Of a stretch of 64,000 nucleotides of DNA, positions 23,235 to 35,100 are shown piece by piece. The notes under the pieces are model-generated. The model ran no database searches. It saw only the letters and a program-made list of their open reading frames with translations, and was not told the origin of the DNA. Source of the DNA: Leptidea sinapis (lineage: Eukaryota > Arthropoda > Insecta > Lepidoptera > Pieridae). Where the stretch lies: contig NC_066288.1 in assembly GCF_905404315.1 (NCBI RefSeq), forward strand, positions 10,564,501 to 10,628,500, given 5' to 3'. How positions within the stretch are numbered: position 1 is the first letter of the stretch; every line of letters begins with the position of its first letter. Made by a program: the position numbers and the translations under genes.

Positions 23235-23798
23235 CAGTGCCGGATTAAGCAAGCGGCCCCGTAGCAAATTCTTTCAAAGAGCCCTATATCTATATTGGAA
23301 ATAGTCCGTTAATGAGTGTAAGACGTGGATTGTCTTGGAAGGAAATGGTCCTTTGCACAGGAAGCCGGCTAAATTATGGGTACCACAACGGCGCCTATTT
23401 CTGCAGTGAAGCAGTAATTTGTAAACATTAGTGTGTTTCGGTCTGAAGGGCGCCGTAGCTAGCGAAATTACTGGGCAAATGAGACTTAAAATTTTATGTC
23501 TCAAAATGACGAGCGTAATTGTAGTGCCGCTCAGAATTTTTGGGTTTTTCATAAATCTTGAGCGGTATTGAATTGTAATGGGTAGGGCGTATCAATTGCC
23601 ATCAGCTGAACATCCTGCTCGTCTCGTCCCTTATTTTCATAAAAAAAAATAATTATATTCAATATACCACATCTTAATAAGTTTCAATAAAATAATTACG
23701 CTCAGGCCGAGCGGGTGAGTGGGTTTAAAAATGCGGAGCGCCCTTTCGCGCGGGGCCCGTAGCAATTGCACTCTCGCTACGTGGTTAATCCGGCACTG
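23235..23798. mobile_element. hAT-like MITE interrupted by a 310-bp repeat
   Basis: CAGTGCCGGATTAA at 23235 and its inverse TTAATCCGGCACTG ending at 23798 are perfect 14-bp ends, and both arms continue with GGCCC.GTAGCAA similarity. CAGTG ends are typical of hAT elements. No 8-bp target duplication is evident. The repeat at 23346-23649 inserted into it later. Confidence 0.65.
23346..23649 (+). repeat. ~310-bp A-tailed interspersed repeat, copy 3
   Basis: CCTTTGCACAGGAAGCCGGC to CTCGTCTCGTCCC, then CATAAAAAAAAA. Nested in the hAT-like MITE, so it is the younger insertion. Confidence 0.85.
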
Positions 23799-24212
23799 GG
23801 GCTCCGGTCGACTGTGGTGTGTAAGGCCGCAATTATTTGAAATGGCTTGATCCTGTATTTTAGAACGCCGCGACATCAAAAAGAGAACGGGTTTATCAAA
23901 AACTGACTAGGCGCTTAGTAGAGATGTTTCTTCGCTGTATGTCTTCCACAAATTTATTACGGGAAGTGTTTTGAGGAGCTGTCTTACGTGATGACAAGCA
24001 TTAGTGTGTACTTGTACTTGTCAATCGGTTACAGTAACTATACATTCGCTTTCCTTTTCTATCTTTCACCTTTAGAGACGTTCTTCTCTCTCGCACTCTT
24101 TCTTTTTCTATATGCTATATTGTATGTCTGTGGTGTCAACTTTTGGAGCAGTAACAGTCAGAGCAGAATTTACTAGAGTAATTTATAACACAATCTTAAT
24201 TATAGTATATAG

Positions 24213-24529
24213 CAGGGATCGGCATGTAGTTTTAGGTGGGTTCCGGACACTGTGAGAAAATTTTAAAGAGGTCCAGAAAAAAAAAACTGATAATAATTAA
24301 GTTCTACCTATTTATTGCATGGTGTCAAATAGAATTCAGTATTATAAAACCAAGGAATAAAATTAATGTGAGAAACTAAACCGACGGTATTTAGCCAGTT
24401 TTTTACAGTCCGGTTCTCGAGAAGAACAGCATATTATTCAAAGTGTCTTCTAGGTGGGCATCCGTAAATCTCGAACAATATTTTTGTTCGACCTATCGCG
24501 GTCCGCGGTCCGCCTGTTGCCGACCCTTG
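24213..24529. mobile_element. hAT-family MITE with perfect 8-bp target duplication
   Basis: Starts CAGGGATCGGCA and ends TGCCGACCCTTG, an inverted pair. The 8-bp GTATATAG directly flanks it on both sides (24205-24212 and 24530-24537), the hAT signature. 317 bp with no transposase. Confidence 0.85.
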
Positions 24530-24647
24530 GTATATAGTATCTATTTTATTAGTAGTTATATATATTAGAATCACTCACTACGCTCGTGATTCAATTCTAG
24601 ACTACTTCGCCAATTCGTGATGTAAAGTCAGCACTCGCAGCAAAAAA

Positions 24648-25423
24648 TAACTTTATCTACACCCATTTTTTAAATCCTCTATTAAAGATTCTAAAACAGT
24701 TAGCTTATTGCCAAAATTAAAACACCCAATGTTGTAATAGCCATTACATCATCCAAACGAGTGTTGTAATGTTGTACTGAATTTCATAACAACACGACTA
24801 TGTTTTATTTTCGATCCCTTCATGCGCAAAAGTTTCAACAGACAGCCACATTCTTATTGCTCGATGCGTGGTATCTGTATGAATTTCAAAAAAAGAACAT
24901 TATCGTTTACGCGCGTTCTACACAACCAAAATGTCGCGTGCCGTAAAAAAAAGTATGTTATTCGAATCCCCGCCATTTTAATTCAATATTTTTATTTTTT
25001 GTTAACAAAACATGAGCGATTCATTTTAAACTCTGTAATTTTAATTATTAAACTATACAAAATGTAAATTACTACTAAAATAAATAATTGTTTCATTAAT
25101 ACTTAGTTTATCTGTATATAATCAGTAATGGATGGTTACTACTAGGACTTTTTATTTGTATAAAATGTATGATATTAGATTACTACTAGGACTGGCTGTT
25201 TTTATGTTAGCAGTAAGCTAACAGTTTCAGAATCTTTTAGAGGATTCATATTCTGGGTACACCCAGGTGGGATCTATAGATAAAGTCTTGTATGCAACTT
25301 TTGATAATTAGGTATGAAAACACTCATGTGATACTATTATCACACTCGGCTTCGCCTCGTGAGATAAATCCACATTCGTGTTTTAATACCCCTTATTACA
25401 CAACAGTTGCATAAATAACTATT
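24648..25423. mobile_element. Foldback-type element, truncated copy
   Basis: Shares with 36204-37267 (in inverted order) CTTTATCTACACCCA, TCCTCTATTAAAGATTCT, ACAGTTAGCTTA, the block with CATTCTTATTGCTCGATGCG and the terminal ATTACACAACAGTTGCATAA. The left terminal repeat is missing here, the right one is present at 25400-25423. Confidence 0.65.
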
Positions 25424-25872
25424 GCTCACTTGTTAAACAAATAACTATTTCCATGTAAATTGTCAATTTGTTATTTGCCAATATTTCCAAATTGTCTTTT
25501 TCCATTCCTCCTATACATACATGATATTATTAATTGATAATAATCAACATTTTCTAATTAAAGCATTGGACAATAAACTTTTACATGTCATTATAGTAAA
25601 AAATGCATAAAAATATCACAGCATTTCGTACTCTTGCGCAACTGTAACTTTTAAAAAATATTGCGCCGCCCTTCCGAGGTGTTGCGTGTTTTCGTCAATT
25701 CTCAGACAGTTTTTCAAATCTACAGGTTCGAATTTTAATTCATTCAGCAAGTGATTATAACTTTTCCATTAATAATAACCAATGCTTTCACCACTTTGTT
25801 CGCTTCTATTTCACTCTCTTTTTTATATTACTTTACGTCAAAATTAACGCAAGCTCGTCATGAAAACACACA

Positions 25873-26186
25873 CCAGTGGGAGGCTCCTTTGCACAGGATG
25901 CCGGCTAGATTATGGGTACCACAACGGCGCCTATTTCTGCCGTGAAGCAGTAATGTGTAAGCATTACTGTGTTTCGGTCTGAAGGGCGCCGTAGCTAGTG
26001 AAATTACTGGGCAAATGAGACTTAACACCTTATGTCTCATGGTGACGAGCGCAATTGTGGTTCCGCTCAGAATTTTTGAGTTTTTCAAGAATCCTGAGCG
26101 GCACTGCATTGTAATGGGCAGGGCGTATCAATTACCATCAGCTGAACGTCCTGCTCGTCTCGTCCCTTATAATCATAAAAAAAAAA
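25873..26186 (+). repeat. ~310-bp A-tailed interspersed repeat, copy 4
   Basis: CCAGTGGGAGGCTCCTTTGC to CTCGTCTCGTCCC, then CATAAAAAAAAAA. The least disrupted copy and the best model of the family. Confidence 0.88.
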
Positions 26187-26189
26187 CAC

Positions 26190-28969
26190 TACCGACGTGC
26201 CCTTGACTTGCACAGGTAGGTCTTCCGGTATATGGTAGAGTGTATGGCTTACAAAATGGCTCTTGGGAAGGATTGCCCTTATAAGACACTTAATTGAGGC
26301 AGTCCAATGAACAGTAAAATAAATGATTCTCCCGTTTTATAATATAAAAAGAAGAAGAAAATAACATATAGCTTAGCTGATAAAAAGGGTGTGTGTAATA
26401 GTGTAAACACACAAGAAGTGAAACTTACAATTAATAGGTTTCTGCAGTAAATGTATTTAACCATTGAAATGAGCAAGTATTAATTATTATGACTGCTCTG
26501 TTTTCTTTCAGCTCTATTCCAACCACGTTTCCGACCCTCGTCTGACATACAAGCAGCCATTTAGATTTTACTAAGAATATACTTACGGAGACACAACCAT
26601 AATACCTCGCTCTAAAGTTGTCACTTCGTCGTCTAGTCAAGCATATTTTTTTTTCACTGTTCAATTTCATTTCTAAAAAGTAAATGTATTGATACTTACT
26701 TTCTCTTCTTAACTGTCATCTAATCAAAATCTATTGCGATACTAAAATCTAAAAATAAAACAAACTAATTTAATGAGTTAATTTTAAATATATTTAAATA
26801 ATAAAGTCATTACACGATGAATACTGGAACTTTACTAACAAACGGTAGAATATTTCTACATAATTGCACATAATGTTACTATCAGCTATGTATGTAAAGA
26901 TAACATATTATTGTATTACCTTTATATTAAACTTGAATAGAATATCTTACAATTACAACAATTTTATAATAATTATAAAACGAAATACATCAAAATAAAT
27001 TATTAAGATTATATTTAAAGCATTTTAAAAGTAACATTTGCTTAAAAAACTCATGTACGGAATGTACAAACAAACTTACATGCAAACAATAAACTCTTTA
27101 ATTAGTAACGAATAAGTACTACAAATGTACTAATAATTTCGATCGAAATCATACGAATTTACCTCAATTGTATATAAACAATAGTCAGAAATCTTTGCAA
27201 CAATCGCTAAACTGTCTCTCTTCAAAGTAAGCGATATTATTACCTACCTAAGTCACAATTTTGCGATATATAATTAATAATATAATTATTCGCAAAAAAG
27301 TACCTAATCAGTACTAGAGAAGGCGAAAATTTGCAGCTAAATAAAATGTGAATATTTTAAATTTGCATACACATATTACGCGCCTATCAAATTCATTTGA
27401 TGAATATTTTTGCCTACAGTCTAATGTAATAAGAATAAAATTATTATAATTAACTGCAAAAGTACCGACGATTAATTAATATTAGGCAAACATAATCTAA
27501 ATGGGATGCGATAGAATAACAGATACTTCGAATTGTTAAAACCAGTCAATATACTTTTATATTTATTATAAGTAAGTAGAAAAACGGATTTAAATCGAAA
27601 ATCAAGGTCTAGAGTCAAGATCATACATAGCTAATTTGATTTAAGTGGCAAAATACACGCTTGAGTTATAAGTTTTGATTCTATAATATTATTCATATCT
27701 AAAAACTTTAGTATGTAATTTTTTTTGATATATGTAATAAATAGTTACGGAATAATATATTATTGTGTTTATATTATATTGGGACTCCAGTGGTCTCTCA
27801 AATCGTTCACCGTTTATTAGGTGTCTATCGATTATATGGTCGATGGACATACTACACATATTAGGATCTATATTCTTTTTTTTTTATTTAAAAAGTGCTC
27901 GAGCATTAATTCCAGCTTACTTGAACTGTCTCTTATTAGGACACTTCTTGATCAAAACGCATATAAGACAAAGTAAAATTTTCATAGCTTTCTGAATACT
28001 TGAAAGCATTTGCTCGTAATTTTAACTGCGCCACTTGGTATAAAATAAATACAAAACCTCTTTGTATAAATACTTGAAATTATCTTTGGAGTTTTTTAAT
28101 TTCCTAATATGTACTTATGGCCTTGCATTCGTTCCCCATATTGAGTCTTTTACATCTAAGAAGCAAAACAGGTGAGGCCATTTACGGTCGCTAACTATTA
28201 TTTTACGACCGGCCTATGACCATTAATTTTACTATAATATCACACAATACGAATAATTGCTTATTACACATCCACATTATATATTGCAACCGATATAATG
28301 TCGAAATCGCCATTAAACTACCATTGAAGGGAATAAATTAATTAACTGCGTAATATATTTTATAAATAATATAAATAAACACACGAGTAGAACAACTTAC
28401 TTAACCGTGATCTTAAAAAAATATTCAAAAATAAAATACACATAAATAAATCAATTTTCCATAATATCGTTTCGGATCAACCTGTAAGAAACTAGTAGCC
28501 GCGTGCTAGCGTAGGCACTGATACCTTCTTCATACAGTCTTTCGAAACACGTAAGGATTAAAATTTTGTTTTGTTGATAAAATTTACTTTAAATCTTAGT
28601 TTTTTACTATTAAGGTTAGATAGCTACCTATTCTACCCGTGTGTTCATTTAATGTCGCCATAATAGCGCCACGCTGTATTTAATTATAGGTACTATTTCT
28701 CATACGCAACATACTAATTTCATTAAATCATGATTTGGATCTAGGATCTAGACACAAACAACGAACTTTAACTAATAATTTGTTCAGTAATAACCATTTT
28801 TATTTATTACTTATACATATTACTACCAGACATATAATATAACCACAGACTATTGAAATCTTGAAATCCAAATGGAAAACATTATCTACTAAACTGTTTC
28901 GCTTTGTTATATCGTGAACGCTTAGGTACTAGCGAAGGCAAGGAAAACTGGAACATACTTGAAGTGCAC
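26190..28969. other. AT-rich downstream region of Rop, no gene recognised
   Basis: Immediately beyond the Rop stop on the minus strand. It probably contains the Rop 3' UTR, but no poly(A) site can be fixed from sequence alone. No repeat family known from the rest of the window is present, and no ORF has family motifs. Confidence 0.5.
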
Positions 28970-29103
28970 TTAGGCAGTAAGAGAGCTGAGGTCTGAAAGG
29001 AAGTTGTCAGGGGTGAGCAGGTGGGAAGCTCCGATGATCACCTCCCAGTTCTTAAGGGCGGCGGTTACCTCATAAGCGCAACGCACCTCCGAGAAACACA
29101 CAC
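28970..29103 (-). CDS. Rop: Rop exon 15 (terminal)
   Basis: Acceptor TTTGCAG. Encodes residues 545-587: VCFSEVRCAYEVTAALKNWE and GASHLLTPDNFLSDL, then TAA. Conserved C-terminal strand of domain 2. Confidence 0.96.
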
Positions 29104-32100
29104 CTGCAAACAATATTTCATTACTGCATCTATTGTTTAAAATACTTAGGTATTTACAAAACTCGACAGCGCTTGGTGTAAATGCTGTGATCATTGACAT
29201 ACAAAAGACAACTATAAAAATTGTCTGAAGCAAAACTCTACATACGCGTCTATTAGGCAGAATTTTCGTTCAGTTTCGACCGCGCTTTGAATACAACGCC
29301 ACGCAATGACAAAGTGTTCAGCGAAAAACTGTCCAAATAACAGCATATCTGTTCGATACAATTACTGTTCGAGGCGCAAGCATAGATTGTTCTCAAGTCT
29401 GACACATCGTACTGTGGCTCGCACCAACTCACCTATACCGAGGTCTCTCTCTGCTCTCAACGCTCTTCTCGAAGCCAACCCTGCTTGTGATTTATGGATG
29501 GATGGCAGACGATTTTAACAGAGTGCTTGCGTTTTTGTGAGAGGAATGGATGAACGGTATTTGGATGTTAATTAATTGTTAGTTATTTACAGTAAACTTT
29601 GTATTTATTAACTATTATTTGTGTAATATGTCTAGTTTGTAATTAATTCTTACTTTAATATTGTAATTGGCTTACGCCGTTTTATTAAAGTATAAATAAA
29701 TAACTAAATAAATATCTAAACTTAAAAAGGATGGAGTGTATTTTCAATGTATTTATTTTGCTAAATAATTACATTTCAATTGCTAGTGATATTCTAGTAT
29801 ATTTCGACACATACAATGAACAAGGTTATTCTATTTAGATAGGAACACCACTGTTTACATTTTTGATCTCGAATTAAATTTCCGACTATAGACGTATAAA
29901 TTATCTAAAAAAATCCTATATATCGATGTCCCTAAGGTATACTGCACATCGTGATATCTAGTTATATAGGTAGGTACCAATAAGCACCAATGAACTACGG
30001 AATAATTTTCTTTGCGGTATACGACATATTATATACCTTCAAAAAAAGCACGTACACATTCCTAAAAAGCCAACAACGCTCCTGTATTTCCACTCCTTTG
30101 TTGCCTATCATCACGGAGTCGCCAATTCCATCACCATCACACGCCAATGCGTTTTAGAATTCATAATAAGTATGTACGTATATTCGACGCTATTACGATG
30201 AAATATTAAAAAACTAATGTAATAAACAAGCAGTTCTTACCTCCGACAACAAAGACAATTAGACGGGGCACGTTCTTGATGGTCTGTTGGGCTTTGTCCT
30301 TGTGCCAGTGCCCGTAACGAACACTTAAAAAAAAAGCAATCAATCAATCAAAAATAAATTATTTCGTACTTAAATAATCACATGACACTGGAAATGTGTA
30401 ATTTTATTAATACTACAGCTGGTTACAGGCAGATGTCCTTTTCTAAACTAAACAGCTACATAAAGAATTGTGAACAGTTTGAAGAATCTAATTCTAATAA
30501 TATTACATATTAATGCTTTATGACGATATTGTTATTATTTTTTAATAAATTTTTACCTGGTCGGAGCTTGATATCCAGAAGTCTGCGCACGACCAGCAAG
30601 GAATGGGAAATGGCGCTGATCCAGCTTGTCTTCGATGGCATCCTCCATAATGTCCTGTCATTAGACAATCGTGTTATGTTATGTAATATTATGTATTCAC
30701 GTATATTATTAAACCGAGTATTAAAAAAGAAGCCGGTAGTATTTATAATTGTTAGCTCTCCGTTGTTGAACTCCGATTTTTATGAAATAATTTGTGTCAT
30801 TATAAAAAAAAAAATCAGATCAGATAATGCAGCATGTGTGTATAAATGACGGAACTTGTTTTTTCATACACATTTACAATGGCTATCATTAGAGTAAAAG
30901 TGCAAACTTAACTTGAAATCCTAATCTATACATCTATACTAATATTATAAAGCTGCAGTGTTTGTTTGTTTGAACGCGCTAATCTCTGGTACTACTGGTC
31001 CGATTTGAATGATTCTTTCAGTGTTGGGTAGTCCATTTATCGAGGAAGGCTATTCAAAATTAGGGGTCCGTAATAAAATTGCTATTTTGTAACACAAGGT
31101 GTAAAATCGAAAACCTATTTTTGCGTGCGCTGCAAAAACTATTGACAATAGAACAAAATGATGTACAGGCTATAATATAGGCAATATTTTATTACTTATA
31201 AAACTATCGCGTGAATTATACTTTATATGGCAAAACAACGTTTGCCGGGTCAGCTAGTATTAAATATATCTAGACATCCTAACGTACATTAAAGTAAAAA
31301 AAATTATCGAAATTGCTTAGACTTTGTTATATAAATTCACTTAACATTGCAGCAACAAATGCTATTCAATTTCATACCGATATTTACCGATCGTTAGTTT
31401 CTATGTGGAAATAACGTCTGATGGTTACCAACCCCAAAAATATCTGAAATGAGAATCAAACCTACTAGTGATAATAATAATAATAAACATAAGGGCCGAT
31501 TCGGTTCTGGCACTCGCCGGCCGCTGCCGCGGCATGCTACACTCAACTCGTGCGTTGTGATTATCAGTCTCTATTTGTTTTTGGGACCTATAGTGAACAA
31601 AGGCCGATGTGGTTCTTTAATGAGTAAAGTTTTGTTCGTACGCAATATTTAAAAATGTCGTGATTTAAGCTTATCTATTGGAGGGAATATGTATTATATA
31701 GTACTAGATTATGTCCGCACATTTTCTTTGACAACATTAAAACAAAAACCTAATCTAATTGAGTAAATATTTTTACTGAGACAGCCAATAGACAACGGAC
31801 AACCCATTAACTTTGCTGGTCATTCGGTGAAGCGATATGGATTGACGTATAAGATCTTGACATCAAGATTATTACTGTTGCAAAATATATACCAATTTTT
31901 TTTAAAATTTTAAATAACTTAATTGCTTTATGGATTTAAATTTTCGAATGAATTTATTTAATAAATTTTATCGCATTGCATTTTCTTTTAAACGTTTCGG
32001 AACACAAAATACCAATAGTGTGCGGAGGCAGACCGCAGCCACATAACTGCACCTTTGCATACATTCACTCTAGTCACAATACAAATAATAGAATCTAGAT

Positions 32101-35100
32101 CTGCTTGAAATGAACCTACGTCTACGGTTCTACCGAACACTGGCGCAGCTATTCTCGGACAAGCTCGGACAGCGACCAGTCTCGGCGGCATACGGCGTGT
32201 CACTGTGGTACCACTCAATAGCTTTGTCTTCCCAAGATTGCTTAGCGCCGTGTAGACCGTATGTATGTTTACGTGCGTCGATTCGGGCGCTCTAGTATGA
32301 TTGTTAAAGTACTGTTCTATTACTGTATTGGGTTTCTGTTTAAATGGCTGCCGCAGCCAAAAAATCGAGGATGCCTAGTGGGCGAGTTAGGAGCCCATGG
32401 TACATTGAAATGGATGCTATTCAAGTGTATTAACATCGGCGGCTTTTAGATCTGTACACAATTGCAATACAAATACACTGTTATTTTTCATCACAAACAA
32501 AAGAATTTGAATGTTTTCTGGCTAGAAGGGAATAATTAATTAACCGGTGGTGTAACACGGTATTGGTACTGGAAGACGCAGTGTTAGTAGGCCCCCCACA
32601 AGATGGTGATGATCTGGTCAGGATCGCCGGTATACGTTGAATGAGGGCAGCGCAGGACTATCCTCGTTGAAATCTTTGCGGGAGGCCTTTGTCCAGCAGT
32701 GGGTGGTGGAGCCGGAAGACCGGCAGATATGATGATGATAAATCTATATTTTACACTTATGTGTTACCTTGATCACTGGTGTCCAACGCGACATCTGATA
32801 TGTCTGTTCAGTGATTCTCTCTTTGCGGGGCACTTGGTATTGCTTCTTTCTGTTGCCCTGGTAATATTAAAACAATTATATTTATATTTTATACCATTTG
32901 TATTATACCTCAGCTACTATAAGCCTACTAGGGCTCATATGTGTACTGAACCACAGCCAAAGGACGACAATTAAATAAATTTAATTAAATAAGAGTTGTA
33001 AAATTAAAAAAAAAAACATTCCTTCGTAATTGTTTAAAAATAATTTAAATACATTTATCTAATTATGGGGTGTAAAATATTTTTATTGGTTGTTTTATAC
33101 CTTCTTATAATATTGTTCTTTCTTCAAACATAAAATGGCACTAGGAATATTTTTTTTAGGGTTTTTGATTTGTTACGCTAAAGATGCAGTAAAAGTAAAA
33201 AAAAAAATTCAAAGCATAATGATTTGACATATGATTATTAATTAACGTCTAGATAGACTGTGACAGCTGTGAAAACGTAGAAAAAATTGAGGTTGACTGT
33301 TAACCTCTTTTTTGAGCAATGCACGCACACTAACACCTTTGTGTTAGTATGCGTGTGTGTGACGTACAAATCGCGTGTGTTGTCACAGTAGCTTGTTGTC
33401 ACGCACACTAAAGTAATAAACCTGGCTAGTTTTCATCGGTAGTCTAGCAGCAAGAGGCTCTATCTAGAGTCTAGACACATAAATTATGTAAGGTAAATTA
33501 TAATTATTAATTTAACAATCTTATTCGTTCGGTCATTTCATTCGCTTCGGTCGACTGTCCTGAACTGCTCGCGCGCATTGGTCTTCATGTTCCGTTTGCC
33601 TCACTCCGGAGACCATGTTGCCTGCATGATCCCAGAGCTAGAACTAATTATAGATAAAAAAAGTTATCTACTGCGGCTGGTCGGTCTTTCAACGACTTGT
33701 CTAAGTTATTAGACCTGGATTTGTTCACCACTCCAGGCAGGTAAAACAGCTCCTTACCGAGAACTTTTTCAGTCAGTGGAAGGGTCCTTTGCAGAGGATG
33801 CCGGTTAGATTATGAGTACCACAACGGCGCCTATTTCTGCCGTGAAGCAGTAATGTGTAAACATTATTGTGTTTCGACCTGAAGGGCGCCGTAGCTAGTG
33901 AAATTACTGGTCAAATGAGACTTAACATCTTACGTCTCAGGGTGACGAGCGCAATTGTAGTGCCGCTCAGAATTTTTGGGTTTTTCAAGAATCCTGAACG
34001 GCACTGCATTGTTATGGGCAGGGCGTATCAATTACCATCAGCTGAACGTCGTGCTCGTCTTGTCTTTTAGCTCTTTTGTTATGTTTGTTTTGTTATTTTT
34101 TCTCTTTATCATTTTATATAATTTTCGTTTTTGGTGTCCACTTAACTCTTACATAATATATCCATTCCTATCTGTGAAAACTTTTAATTGACCTTCTGTA
34201 ATTATTTTTGTAACCTATATTTTTAACCTAGATGTAGGTTTTCCAAAAAATGTACAATAATAAAATCTTTGAAATATTTAAGAACATGCTTTTTTTATTA
34301 ATACGGAATAAAATTAACGGAATTTATTGTGTACGTACATCAACGACGACGTTGAGTCCCAAGTTCGCCAGGTTCAGAAGCGCCTGCTTGTCAGAAGGCT
34401 CCAGCTGCGCGTGCGTCACCAGCTTGTTGAGGTTCTCCTCCGAGATGCCGTTCTTAGACATTATGTACAGCGCGATTATGCGCATCTTGTCGTAGTTCTT
34501 CACGGACTGAAAAGAATACAATAGATTAGTTTCATCTTTTAAAATTAAATTATGAAAGTATGTTATTTATAGTGTTTTTACCAATGACTTTCTATACATA
34601 AAGACAAATCACGTCTTATAAAAGCATAGCTGAAATATGGAACGTGCCACAAATTTTTCAAATACAAAGCTTCGACTGCTTTATTTATACATTGCTGCAT
34701 TTACTCCAGTTGTTTAAAATATTCTTGGTCCCTAAGCAGCAATGTAAAACATTTATTCAGTTCTGGTTGTTGAATTTAGAACCAGATTTGATATCATAGA
34801 TAAATATGTATATTCATATTTGTTTTTTATATGATATATGTAAGGTAAAATACCTGATCTAGCAGTACTGGTACAATGCTTCTCATATGATCCTTTATCT
34901 TCTCTCCTTCAGCGTCGGTACCCATAGCAAGATCCTGCACCATGAAATGTTAAAATTTTAAGGTCATGCACGAAAAATGCTATAAAGTTATAATAAGTAA
35001 GGTAATAAGTACCTTTTAAGCTGGGTTGCACCACCTAACATTAGCAATAACAAACATGTTAAAGTACCGGTTAAGCAAAAAATGTGTTGCACCATTTGAC

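Noticed and set aside
25858..26109. Minus-strand 83-codon frame, also seen at 2937-3128 and 23274-23552
   Set aside because: It is the antisense of the A-tailed 310-bp repeat; the same peptide recurs because the repeat recurs. No start context and no splice support.
30520..30849. 109-codon plus-strand frame
   Set aside because: Antisense to Rop exon 13 and its flanking introns.
32110..32295. 61-codon plus-strand frame in Rop intron 12
   Set aside because: No motif, no splice or start context, and the opposite strand has an equally long frame, as in GC-richer random DNA.
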